A stretch of DNA of 8,490 nt, taken from contig CAZBGL010000326.1 of assembly GCA_964491375.1 (NCBI GenBank), positions 1-8,490 of the forward strand. Reading direction: 5' to 3'. The position numbers and the translations under genes were made by a program. Positions within the stretch are counted from its first letter, which is position 1. Each line of letters starts with the position of its first letter. Origin of the DNA: CAZBGL01 sp964491375. Its GTDB lineage: Bacteria > Desulfobacterota > Deferrisomatia > Deferrisomatales > Deferrisomataceae. Shown piece by piece: positions 1 through 6,161 of the stretch. The notes beneath the pieces are model-generated. The model ran no database searches. It was not told the DNA's origin and was given only the letters and a program-made list of their open reading frames with translations.

Positions 1-18
1 CCCCCAACGCCGGCACCG

Positions 19-56
19 CCGAGGCCGTGGTCCTGAAGCGAAAACGGGCCCCGGGC
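19..56 (+). repeat. Dispersed GC-rich repeat, copy 1
   Basis: A 38-base element begins CCGAGGCCGTGG and ends ACGGGCCCCGGGC. It shares the first 12 bases exactly with the copies at 387 and 456, and the last 13 bases exactly with the copy at 456. The middle differs. It lies in a region without a recognisable gene, so protein conservation does not explain the similarity. Confidence 0.6.
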
Positions 57-386
57 AGCATCACCGAGGTCCGGGAGGACCCCCTGGCTCGGGCGGGCGC
101 GAACACGCAATATGCGACCTCGCCGCGGCAACCCGCCGCCCAGAGACGCCCGGCGAGCACCCTCGGGGCACGCCCCTGCCGCTCGGAAACTCCAGGGCCG
201 CGGCGACTGTAGGAGCCGCGCCCGCGCCTCGCAGGGAGCCCTCCCGGACCCGCACGGATCGAACGGGCCGCTCCCACCCGGCCGGGGGGTCGGATCCGCG
301 AAGGCGGCCGGAAGGCCAGGCGGCTGTCGCCTCCCGAGCCCACCGACCGCGCACGCGAGCGGCACACCGGCCTCCGAGCACTCCCA

Positions 387-424
387 CCGAGGCCGTGGCC
401 GCGAGCGGAGACGAGCCCCCGGGC
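387..424 (+). repeat. Dispersed GC-rich repeat, copy 2
   Basis: This 38-base copy is nearly identical to the copy at 456-492, with about three substitutions and one extra C. It begins exactly 69 bases before that copy, which leaves a 31-base unrelated spacer between them. Confidence 0.7.
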
Positions 425-455
425 CGACCACGCCGTGTTCCGCCCGGACCCGTCC

Positions 456-492
456 CCGAGGCCGTGGCCCCGAGCGGACACGGGCCCCGGGC
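456..492 (+). repeat. Dispersed GC-rich repeat, copy 3
   Basis: A 37-base copy starts CCGAGGCCGTGGCCCCGAGC and ends CACGGGCCCCGGGC. It is the best match to both other copies. Its first 20 bases also match, with 2 mismatches and on the opposite strand, the intergenic segment at 2110-2129. Confidence 0.7.
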
Positions 493-686
493 TCGATCCT
501 ACGTCCTCCCGGCCACGGCCCACCCCGAGCCATCGCCGCGAAGGCCGCTCCTCGGCCCCCACGAAATCAGCGTCCTGCAAACCGGCCGCCCCGCGGCGTA
601 TGGGTGCTTCCAGGAAAAAGATCAGCAGATGGCACGATACCACAATATGACACGAGTTGCCCTGGCGGCAAACGTTCCCGGGCATG

Positions 687-706
687 CGTCACCCGGTCCC
701 GTGACG
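687..706. promoter_or_regulatory. Small inverted repeat upstream of the NUDIX gene
   Basis: CGTCAC (687-692) and GTGACG (701-706) are perfect 6-bp arms separated by 8 bases, about 95 bases before the NUDIX start. This could be an operator half-site pair or a small RNA hairpin. An 11-base segment just before it (675-685, TTCCCGGGCAT) also occurs on the other strand at 4266-4276, beside the sigma-54 promoter. The function is unknown and chance occurrence is possible. Confidence 0.25.
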
Positions 707-788
707 ACACATTCGACTTTCCGCCGTCCGCACCTTTTGGTACAAACGCTTCTCCGCACGGGTTCCGTCCCACCGCCTTCCTTCAGCC

Positions 789-794
789 GAGGGG
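789..794 (+). promoter_or_regulatory. Ribosome-binding site deciding a TTG start
   Basis: GAGGGG lies 5 bases before the TTG codon at 800. It is the main reason for starting the NUDIX gene there rather than at the GTG and ATG codons far upstream, whose reading frames have no recognisable protein content. Confidence 0.65.
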
Positions 795-799
795 TTCCC

Positions 800-1411
800 T
801 TGAACGAGACGATCCTCGTGGTTCCCGCCCGCCGTCTTCCCGCCGACCTGCGAGCAGGGCCTGCTGCCGTGCCCGCGGCCTCCTGGGCCGAGGCGTCCGA
901 GGCGCTGGAACTCGCCCGTGCCGTGTGGATGCCGAGGTCCGAGGCCGAGGAAGACCCATCGTGGAAGCAGGTGATCCCTTACGTCACCCTGTTCGATCCG
1001 GCCGGCCGGGTGCTCGTGTATCCCCGGCAGGGAAGCGAGCGGCGCCTGCACGATCTGTGGAGCCTGGGCATCGGCGGGCACATCAACAAAACCGATGCCG
1101 CAGGGCTCCCGCCGGGGCCTCGGCTCCTGGAGCAGGCCGCCCGGCGCGAGGTCCAGGAGGAATACCCCTGCCGGTGGATCGGAACCCTCGATGTGATGGG
1201 CCTCATCAACGAGGACGAAACCGACGTGGGCCGGGTGCACGTGGGGGTGTGCTGCCGGCTCGTGGTGGATCCCTCCACGGCCGGCCGCGGCGACGGGGAG
1301 CTGGACGGCCACCTGTGGGCCGACCCGGCGGATCCCTCGGCAGCCCTCCCTGCCGGGGCGCGGTTCGAGCTGTGGTCCGAGCTGGCATGGCGGCTGCATC
1401 GGACGCTCTGA
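800..1411 (+). CDS. NUDIX-family hydrolase (predicted phosphoesterase type)
   Basis: This 203-residue protein belongs to the NUDIX superfamily, which hydrolyses nucleoside diphosphates linked to another group. The Nudix signature is visible: Gly-Gly-His-Ile-Asn at 92-96 opens the box, and Arg-Glu-Val-Gln-Glu-Glu at 116-121 supplies the metal-binding glutamates. The N-terminal segment (Asn-Glu-Thr-Ile-Leu-Val-Val-Pro) and the GGHIN motif resemble the bacterial group annotated as predicted NUDIX phosphoesterase (COG4112-like), whose substrate is not established. There is no signal peptide or membrane segment, so it is probably cytoplasmic. The TTG start is chosen because of the GAGGGG at 789-794 and because recognisable protein begins there; the open frame continues upstream through non-coding-looking DNA. 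It is separated by non-coding DNA from the following genes and has no obvious role in polysaccharide synthesis, so it is probably an independent housekeeping gene. The family call is secure; substrate and exact start are less so. Confidence 0.85.
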   Translation: MNETILVVPARRLPADLRAGPAAVPAASWAEASEALELARAVWMPRSEAEEDPSWKQVIPYVTLFDPAGRVLVYPRQGSERRLHDLWSLGIGGHINKTDAAGLPPGPRLLEQAARREVQEEYPCRWIGTLDVMGLINEDETDVGRVHVGVCCRLVVDPSTAGRGDGELDGHLWADPADPSAALPAGARFELWSELAWRLHRTL

Positions 1412-1701
1412 GAAGGGAGCCGGAACCCGGCACGAGGATTTCGGGCGGCCTCGTCCGGCGCGCCCGGCCTCGCCGTTCGTGACGTTCCCGCGCGGTGTCC
1501 CAGCGGCCTGCCGACAGGGCGTCTTCTCCCGTTCCCTTCCAAGAGACTTTTCGTCCCGGGCCGCACGCCGCGCCGTGGAACGCGCGGAGGGGTGCTTCTC
1601 GGCCGCAGGGGAGCCCCGCGTGGTATCGGAGGGAGAAGAACCGCATGGATAACCCGTCACTCGCCGCCCGTCACGCGTTACGGACTCATTGAAGTAAACC
1701 C
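1412..1701. other. Gene-free gap with small repeats before the hypothetical gene
   Basis: No credible coding sequence was found on either strand. The only structure seen is near the right edge: the octamer CCCGTCAC occurs twice (1653-1660 and 1667-1674), and the imperfect palindrome GTCACGCGTTAC lies at 1670-1681, about 20 bases before the next start codon. These could form an operator or promoter region. No convincing -35/-10 pair was identified. Confidence 0.45.
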
Positions 1702-2058
1702 ATGAACGATCCGATGGAGACATTGCTGGACAAGGCGATGGAGGTGGTCCCGGGCGAGGACTACAACCGCGCGCTGGGGCGGCTTTCCGCGGGCCTCCTG
1801 GCCGGCAGGGCGTTCTACGAGGCCGTCCTGCCCGAGGGCCAGGGTTGGGCGTACCTGAGGGACCACGTGTACCCGGGGTTGGCCCGGTGGCTGACAGGCA
1901 AACGGCTGGACCCGGAAACCGGCCGGGGAGCGGCGGTCTCCCTGTTCATCGGCGATCGCTGCTACGTGTTCCGGGCCGAGGACTTCCTGGACGCGTTCCG
2001 GGAGATCGAGGGGTTGAGCCCGGGCGGGTTCCACTTTCGCGTCCTCCAGTGGCTGTAG
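1702..2058 (+). CDS. Hypothetical protein, 118 aa
   Basis: I do not recognise this protein. It is accepted as a real gene because codon third positions are overwhelmingly G or C throughout, the amino-acid composition is balanced rather than Pro/Arg-rich, and a hairpin suited to termination follows the stop. The sequence suggests a compact soluble protein with amphipathic helices in the first half and an aromatic-rich second half. That second half includes Ser-Leu-Phe-Ile-Gly-Asp-Arg-Cys-Tyr-Val-Phe and ends Phe-Arg-Val-Leu-Gln-Trp-Leu. No signal peptide, membrane segment or metal-binding motif is visible. The ATG at 1702 has only a weak ribosome-binding site (GAAG at 1691-1694). An in-frame ATG at 1714 is an alternative and would remove four residues. 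It stands alone between two non-coding gaps. Confidence 0.65.
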   Translation: MNDPMETLLDKAMEVVPGEDYNRALGRLSAGLLAGRAFYEAVLPEGQGWAYLRDHVYPGLARWLTGKRLDPETGRGAAVSLFIGDRCYVFRAEDFLDAFREIEGLSPGGFHFRVLQWL

Positions 2059-2084
2059 CCGCGGGGGTCTCGCCCCGGCGCTCT

Positions 2085-2118
2085 GCCCCGGGCGGGAGGC
2101 GGGGTGCCCGCCCGGGGC
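2085..2118 (+). terminator. Perfect 12-bp GC hairpin, candidate terminator
   Basis: GCCCCGGGCGGG (2085-2096) and CCCGCCCGGGGC (2107-2118) are perfectly complementary arms around a 10-base loop. They begin 27 bases after the stop of the 118-residue protein. No T-tract follows, so this is not a classical intrinsic terminator; it may act as a stem-only terminator or as an mRNA-stabilising hairpin. It separates the upstream genes from the polysaccharide cluster. Confidence 0.5.
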
Positions 2119-2129
2119 CACGGCCCCGG
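2110..2129 (-). repeat. Partial inverted copy of the GC-rich repeat
   Basis: These 20 bases match the reverse complement of 456-475 at 18 positions. The segment overlaps the right arm of the hairpin at 2085-2118. The very high GC content makes chance similarity easier, so membership of the same repeat family is tentative. Confidence 0.35.
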
Positions 2130-2304
2130 TGTTGGAGCGCCGGGATCCGCCCGGGCCCACCCCCTCGGCTCCGCAAAGGAACGGCCCGTGCGTTCGGGGC
2201 GCCCGGAGGCGGATGGCCCCTAGCCGTTAGCCTCGGGCCGCCCACATCGCGGCCCCGCTCGGAGGACGGAAGGCATTTGGGCTTCTGGCCTTTCTGGCCG
2301 CGCC

Positions 2305-2311
2305 AAAGGAG
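2305..2311 (+). promoter_or_regulatory. Ribosome-binding site deciding a GTG start
   Basis: AAAGGAG lies 5 bases before the GTG at 2317. This strong match fixes the start of the FemAB-type gene. Confidence 0.75.
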
Positions 2312-2316
2312 AAACC

Positions 2317-3363
2317 GTGGAGATCCGACCGGCCACAGACTCCGATCGCGACCTGTGGGACGGATACGTCCACGACCATCCCCACGGGCTCGCCTACCAT
2401 CGGTTCGCCTGGAAGGACGCGGTAGAACGGGCATACGGATTCGATTGTCCCTACCTTGTGGCCGTGGATGGAGGCCGGGTTCGGGGCGTGTTGCCGCTGG
2501 TACACGTGCGTCCCCCGCTTTCCCGGGGGGCCCTGGTTTCCCTGCCTTACTGCGACGTGGGGGGCGGGCTCGCCGACGACGCGGACGCCGCCCGTGCCCT
2601 CCTTCGGGCTGCCGCGGACGAGGCGCGCCGCCGCGGCGTGCACACCGTGGAGATCCGGACGGCCGTGGACCCGGGTCCGGCCTTGGGCGCAGCCGTCGAA
2701 CCGTCCGTCAAGGTTCGCATGGTCCTGGAACTCCCGGACGGCTCAGAGGCCCTCCTGAAAAGCCTCAAGTCCAAGCTGCGCAGCCAGGTGCGCAAGCCCA
2801 CGCGCGACGGGCTCAGAGCCCGCCTCGGCGGCCCCGAGCTCGTGGCCGAGTTCTGGCCCATCTACGCGCGCAACATGCGCGACCTGGGCTCCCCGCCCCA
2901 CCCCGAAGCGTGGTTCCGCGCCGTGGTGGAAGCCTACGGCGAGTCCGCCCGGGTCGGGGTGGCGTACATGCCCGACGGCACGCCTGCGGCGGCGGGCGTG
3001 ATCCTGCGCAACGGCCCGGTGGTGAGCATCCCGTGGGCCTCATCGGTGCGCGAGCTCAACCGCTGGAACCCCAACATGCTCCTGTACTGGACGTTCCTGG
3101 CCCACGCGGCGGACACCGGGGCCCGGTGGTTCGACTTCGGCCGCTCCACCCGGGGCGAGGGCACGTACCGTTTCAAGAAGCAGTGGGGCTCGGAGGAACG
3201 CCCCCTCTACTGGGTGCGCCTCGTCCGGGGGGCCGTGGAGGCCGAGACCGACCCCGGACCGCCGGGGCGCAAGAGGGAACTGGCCGAAGCCCTGCTCCGT
3301 CGGCTTCCGGTGGGGGTGAACGCCTGGGTGGGGCGTCTCGCCCGGAAGTACGTGGCGCTGTAG
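2317..3363 (+). CDS. FemAB-type GNAT-fold protein, PEP-CTERM/XrtA-associated
   Basis: This 348-residue protein matches the FemAB-related family that accompanies PEP-CTERM/exosortase polysaccharide loci (TIGR03019 type). FemAB proteins carry two GNAT-like folds and usually transfer an activated amino acid or acyl group to an amine. In the PEP-CTERM group the substrate is unknown; modification of the exopolysaccharide or of an envelope molecule is inferred. The clearest signature is at residues 272-291: Phe-Asp-Phe-Gly-Arg-Ser, then Gly-Glu-Gly-Thr-Tyr and Phe-Lys-Lys-Gln-Trp-Gly. The N-terminal half has the typical Tyr-His-Arg-Phe-Ala-Trp segment near residue 30 and Leu-Pro-Tyr-Cys-Asp near 76. 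No signal peptide or membrane segment is visible, so it is likely cytoplasmic. Length is normal for the family. The GTG start follows AAAGGAG. It is the first gene of the cluster, and its stop lies 4 bases before the glycosyltransferase start, which indicates co-transcription. Confidence 0.87.
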   Translation: MEIRPATDSDRDLWDGYVHDHPHGLAYHRFAWKDAVERAYGFDCPYLVAVDGGRVRGVLPLVHVRPPLSRGALVSLPYCDVGGGLADDADAARALLRAAADEARRRGVHTVEIRTAVDPGPALGAAVEPSVKVRMVLELPDGSEALLKSLKSKLRSQVRKPTRDGLRARLGGPELVAEFWPIYARNMRDLGSPPHPEAWFRAVVEAYGESARVGVAYMPDGTPAAAGVILRNGPVVSIPWASSVRELNRWNPNMLLYWTFLAHAADTGARWFDFGRSTRGEGTYRFKKQWGSEERPLYWVRLVRGAVEAETDPGPPGRKRELAEALLRRLPVGVNAWVGRLARKYVAL

Positions 3364-3367
3364 AACC

Positions 3368-4153
3368 ATGCCGGACCTTTCCGTGGTCGTCCTCACGTGG
3401 AACTCCCTGCGCCACATCGACTTGTGCGTCCGGAAAACGCTTGAAGACGTCAGCCGGGCCGGGTGTTCCTGCGAGTTCTTCGTGGTGGACAACGGCTCCA
3501 CGGACGGCACGGCCGAGCGGGTGCGGGAACTGGCCGCCGTGCACCCTCAGATCGTTCCGATCTTTCTCGAATCGAACCGGGGCACCACGGTGCCTAGGAA
3601 CTTGGCCCTGCGGCGGGCAACGGGCGAACTGATTTGCGTACTCGACTCCGATGCGTATCCAAGACCGGGGTGTTTGAGCACGCTGCGGGACGTCCTCCGC
3701 GACCCCAAAACCGGGATCGCGGTGCCTCGCCTGGAGTATCCTGACGGCCGATACCAGAAATCCGTGGACGTCTTTCCGACCCTTGGACGGAAGCTTCGGC
3801 GGGCGCTTTTCCTCCGAGCGATGGAATCCAGGGAGTCCCAACCGCCCGAGGGGCCGGTGGACTACGCCATCTCTGCGTTCTGGATGTTCCGCCACGAGCT
3901 CCTCGAAACGGTGGGGTTGCTCGATGAAAAAATCTTCTACGCGCCGGAGGACGTGGACTTCTGCCTGCGGGTGTGGAAGGCGGGCTACACGGTCCGCTAC
4001 GTGCCGCGGGCTGTTGCGGTGCACGACGCCCAAGAGAAGTCGCGCCGCATTCTGCCCAACCGCCTCACCCGGCTTCATCTGGCCGGGCTGGTCTACTACT
4101 TCCGCAAGCACGGATACGTGTTCCGGCCGCCCCGGCAGGCCGGAAGAAGGTGA
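3368..4153 (+). CDS. Glycosyltransferase family 2
   Basis: This 261-residue cytoplasmic, probably membrane-associated enzyme has the GT-A fold signature of family 2 glycosyltransferases, which transfer a sugar from a nucleotide donor to a growing glycan. The N-terminal strand reads Leu-Ser-Val-Val-Val-Leu-Thr-Trp-Asn and is followed by Val-Asp-Asn-Gly-Ser-Thr-Asp-Gly-Thr around residues 40-48 (nucleotide binding, Asp41). The metal-binding DXD is Asp93-Ser-Asp95. A Glu194-Asp-Val-Asp197 motif supplies the likely catalytic acidic residues before Phe-Cys-Leu-Arg. It resembles rhamnosyltransferase-like enzymes, but the sugar cannot be read from sequence. No membrane helices are seen. The start lies 4 bases after the FemAB stop with only a weak ribosome-binding site, so translation is probably coupled. 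Context makes it an assembly enzyme for the exopolysaccharide repeat unit. Confidence 0.9.
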   Translation: MPDLSVVVLTWNSLRHIDLCVRKTLEDVSRAGCSCEFFVVDNGSTDGTAERVRELAAVHPQIVPIFLESNRGTTVPRNLALRRATGELICVLDSDAYPRPGCLSTLRDVLRDPKTGIAVPRLEYPDGRYQKSVDVFPTLGRKLRRALFLRAMESRESQPPEGPVDYAISAFWMFRHELLETVGLLDEKIFYAPEDVDFCLRVWKAGYTVRYVPRAVAVHDAQEKSRRILPNRLTRLHLAGLVYYFRKHGYVFRPPRQAGRR

Positions 4154-4284
4154 CACCATGGCTGTGTGAAAAAAAGTTCTCCGTGTCGGATGCGGATTGC
4201 CATTCCCGGGAGGTGTGGGAAAAATATTTCCATTTTGTTGGCGGCATCCGCTGGAACAGAGCCGTATGCCCGGGAAATTCACAA

Positions 4285-4300
4285 TGGCCTCGTTTTTGCA
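4285..4300 (+). promoter_or_regulatory. Sigma-54 (RpoN) promoter candidate for the chain-length gene
   Basis: TGGCCTCGTTTTTGCA has the invariant GG (4286-4287) and GC (4298-4299) exactly 10 bases apart. It matches TGGC at the -24 element and TTGCA at the -12 element; only the less conserved ACG positions differ. Transcription would begin near 4311, giving a leader of about 50 bases before the ATG at 4363. It sits in the only sizeable gap within the cluster, in DNA of about 50% G+C. Known biology supports it: PEP-CTERM loci are often paired with PrsK/PrsR, and PrsR belongs to the sigma-54-activating regulators. The activator binding site is not identified. Confidence 0.65.
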
Positions 4301-4304
4301 AAAA
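4293..4304. repeat. Perfect 12-bp palindrome overlapping the -12 element
   Basis: TTTTTGCAAAAA is its own reverse complement and is centred on the -12 GC of the sigma-54 promoter candidate. It may be a by-product of the T-rich -12 region, or it may help DNA melting or factor binding there. Confidence 0.4.
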
Positions 4305-4362
4305 GCTCTACGGGCGAAACAAACGGGTCTTTTCCGTGTCTCGATATGAGGTGGAGAGCACC

Positions 4363-6123
4363 ATGACGACGCAGGGCCAGCTCGGGACGTCGTTTGACGT
4401 GATGCGGTATCTCCGGCTGTTTTGGCGGCGGAAGTGGCTGGTGGTCGTGCCGGCAGTCGTTTTTCCGCTGGCATCTGGCTACTACGCCATGCAGCTTCCC
4501 GACCGATACAAGTCTAGTACATTGATTCTCGTTCAACCCCAGAAAGTTCCAACTAAGTTCGTTCCGTCCACTGTTACTACCAGCATAGAAGATCGACTCC
4601 ATACCATAAGTCAGCAGATTTTCAGTAGGACCAGGCTTGAGCAGATCATAAACGAGTTCAACCTTTTTGAGAAAGAACGCAAGACAAAGGCTCCAGAAGA
4701 AATCATAGCCTTGATGAGATCTAGGATACGCCTGAAAGTCCACAAGAAAGACGCATTCGAGTTGTCGTATATTGATGCCAATCCAAGGCTAGCTATGCTG
4801 GTGACGAACAAGCTGGCAAGCTTGTTTATAGAGGAAAATCTGAAAGTCAGAGAGCAGCAAGCCATAGGTACGAGTCAATTTCTAGAAGACGAAATTGAGA
4901 GGTACAGAGAAAGGATACGTGAAAAGGAAAAGGTCATTTACGAATTCAAGAAAAAATACATGAGCGAGCTTCCGGAACAGCTCGCAAGCAACCAGTCTCG
5001 CTTGAACCAGCTTCAAAACCAGCTTCAGATCAACACCCAGAACATCAACGCAGCCGAAGGCCGAAAGCTACAGCTCCAGCAGCAGATCGCCGAGATCGAA
5101 CGCCGGGTCCAAGAGGACGTGGAGCGCCGTCGCCAGGAATGGGAACGGGCGCGGGAAGAAGCACGGGCGCGCGCCGAGGCTCCCGCCTCGGCGACCCCTG
5201 CCCCAGGCACCGGCACTTCGCAGGAGATCGTGTTGCCCATCGACCGCGAGATCGAAAAACTCCGTCACAAGCTGGACGAGCTCCTGACCGTGTATACCGA
5301 GAAACATCCCGATGTGGTGAGGCTCAAGAGCCGGCTCGCCCAGTTGGAGGCCGAGGCAGAAAGGCAGAGGGCCGAACGGCTCAAGCAGGAGGAGATGTCC
5401 AGGAACGAGGCGGCGGCAACGGCCGGTGTGCCCTCAACGGACTCCATGGCTCTGGAGCCCCCCGATCTGTCACCTCGCTATCCGCCCGTATACGACAAGC
5501 TTAAGGCGGAGCTGGCACGCGTGACCAATGACCTGGAAAAACTCAGGGAGCAGAACGAGAAGATACAAAAGGCCATAGAGATCTATCAGAAAAGGATCGC
5601 CGCGACGCCTGCCCGACAGCTTCAACTCCAACAGTTGACCGAGGACTACGACAACCTAAAGCGGGTGCTCGAGAGCTTGATCGACAAGAAGCTCCAGGCC
5701 GACCTCGCCGAGAACCTCGAGCGCAAGCAGAAAGGGGAACAGTTCAAGATATTGGACCCGGCGAACCTGCCGGAAAAGCCTTTCTATCCCAATCGCCTCC
5801 GGTACGTTTTCATGGGCCTTGCCGCAGGGTTGGCCCTGGGGGTTGGGCTGGTACTCCTTGTGGATTTCTTGGACACCTCGGTCAAAACCAAGACGGATCT
5901 TGAGCAGGCAGCGGGCGCTCCGGTGCTCAGTGTGATCCCGGAGATCGTGACCCCGGCGACGATCCGCCGCCGGTGGGCGATCCGCCTTGGGGTGGCCGCC
6001 TCCCTGGCCGTTTGCACGCTGGCGGCGGCCATGGTGATCCATGTCAAGGTCAAACCCATACCCGAGGCCGTGTCGGACCTTTACAGCCAGATCCGAAACA
6101 CGCATTGGACCACGGTGAAGTGA
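4363..6123 (+). CDS. Wzz/GumC-like polysaccharide chain-length determinant (XrtA type)
   Basis: This 586-residue inner-membrane polysaccharide co-polymerase controls the length of exported polymer and is of the type found in PEP-CTERM/XrtA loci. The N-terminal Wzz domain starts with a first membrane helix at about 25-45, followed by Arg-Tyr-Lys-Ser-Ser. A long periplasmic region (about 46-460) is dominated by coiled coil rich in Gln, Glu, Arg and Lys, with an Ala/Pro/Thr-rich linker near 265-287. A GNVR-like end with Ala-Arg-Gln-Leu-Gln-Leu leads to Leu464-Asp-Pro and a proline-rich motif, then a second helix at about 481-503. A third helix at about 538-560 is typical of the XrtA subgroup. 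There is no C-terminal tyrosine-kinase domain, so a separate autokinase is expected elsewhere. GAGGTGGAG at 4348-4356 supports the ATG at 4363; the same frame is open upstream but reads through the glycosyltransferase gene. Residues ~46-206 are encoded by unusually AT-rich DNA. It is probably transcribed from the sigma-54 promoter at 4285-4300. Confidence 0.9.
   Translation: MTTQGQLGTSFDVMRYLRLFWRRKWLVVVPAVVFPLASGYYAMQLPDRYKSSTLILVQPQKVPTKFVPSTVTTSIEDRLHTISQQIFSRTRLEQIINEFNLFEKERKTKAPEEIIALMRSRIRLKVHKKDAFELSYIDANPRLAMLVTNKLASLFIEENLKVREQQAIGTSQFLEDEIERYRERIREKEKVIYEFKKKYMSELPEQLASNQSRLNQLQNQLQINTQNINAAEGRKLQLQQQIAEIERRVQEDVERRRQEWERAREEARARAEAPASATPAPGTGTSQEIVLPIDREIEKLRHKLDELLTVYTEKHPDVVRLKSRLAQLEAEAERQRAERLKQEEMSRNEAAATAGVPSTDSMALEPPDLSPRYPPVYDKLKAELARVTNDLEKLREQNEKIQKAIEIYQKRIAATPARQLQLQQLTEDYDNLKRVLESLIDKKLQADLAENLERKQKGEQFKILDPANLPEKPFYPNRLRYVFMGLAAGLALGVGLVLLVDFLDTSVKTKTDLEQAAGAPVLSVIPEIVTPATIRRRWAIRLGVAASLAVCTLAAAMVIHVKVKPIPEAVSDLYSQIRNTHWTTVK
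4501..4980. other. Low-GC segment inside the chain-length gene
   Basis: Counting by hand gives 205 G/C in 480 bases, about 43%. The preceding 120 bases are about 62% and sample lines after 5100 are about 70%. Codons such as ATA, AGA and TTT become frequent only here. The reading frame is uninterrupted, so the segment is coding; it may mark recombination with, or acquisition from, a lower-GC source. Confidence 0.75.
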
Positions 6124-6161
6124 GCGGCAGGTACGGGGCGCCCCGGATCGGCAGACCGGAG

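Larger units (their letters stand above)
1..799. other. Gene-poor region with short GC-rich repeats and a NUDIX leader
   Basis: No protein family is recognisable in any frame of this stretch. The long open frames that cross it are rich in Pro, Arg, Gly and Ala, as expected of random high-GC DNA, and they include an upstream extension of the NUDIX frame. Positions 1-540 are extremely GC-rich and carry three diverged copies of a ~38-base repeat. From about 595 the composition becomes less GC-rich and more like a promoter or leader region. It contains a small inverted repeat (687-706) and ends in the ribosome-binding site of the NUDIX gene. The first ~100 bases could in principle be the tail of a gene that starts outside the window, but no homology supports that. 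Confidence 0.6.

Noticed and set aside
207..224. REP-like sequence CTGTAGGAGC followed by GCCGCGCCC
   Set aside because: It resembles the TGTAGGAGC ends of known proteobacterial REP elements, but the matching inverted end is absent and the stem with 194-204 is imperfect.
387..492. Minimal CRISPR array (two ~38-base repeats with a 31-base spacer)
   Set aside because: Only two spaced copies exist, they carry substitutions and an indel, the next unit at the same 69-base phase (525) matches only at chance level, and no cas gene is in view.
630..645. Second sigma-54 promoter beginning TGGCACG
   Set aside because: The -24 element is perfect, but the position of the -12 GC reads CA and there is no TTGC, so the essential element is missing.
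395..799. Upstream extension of the NUDIX frame starting at a GTG
   Set aside because: The extension resembles no protein, runs through the repeats, and a better start with GAGGGG exists at the TTG at 800.
112..1482. 456-residue open frame on the + strand across the left part of the window
   Set aside because: Its composition is Arg/Pro/Gly-rich as expected of non-coding high-GC DNA, it shows no family motif, and it overlaps the clearly homologous NUDIX gene in another frame.
689..1723. 344-residue open frame on the minus strand opposite the NUDIX gene
   Set aside because: It is an antisense shadow with low-complexity composition; the opposite strand has a clear Nudix signature.
1845..3632. 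595-residue open frame on the + strand
   Set aside because: It is an Arg/Pro/Gly-rich shadow overlapping the 118-residue gene, the FemAB-type gene and the glycosyltransferase start, which have real motifs in other frames.
4154..4185. Terminator after the glycosyltransferase (run of A after TGTGTG)
   Set aside because: No stable stem precedes the tract, and the run is A rather than T on the coding strand.
3173..4474. 433-residue open frame on the minus strand
   Set aside because: It lies antisense to the FemAB-type gene, the glycosyltransferase and the gap, and contains no recognisable domain.
6115..6120. GTG at 6115 as start of the ATP-grasp gene
   Set aside because: It is in the frame of the chain-length gene, not the ATP-grasp frame; only the GTG at 6120 and the ATG at 6162 are in frame.
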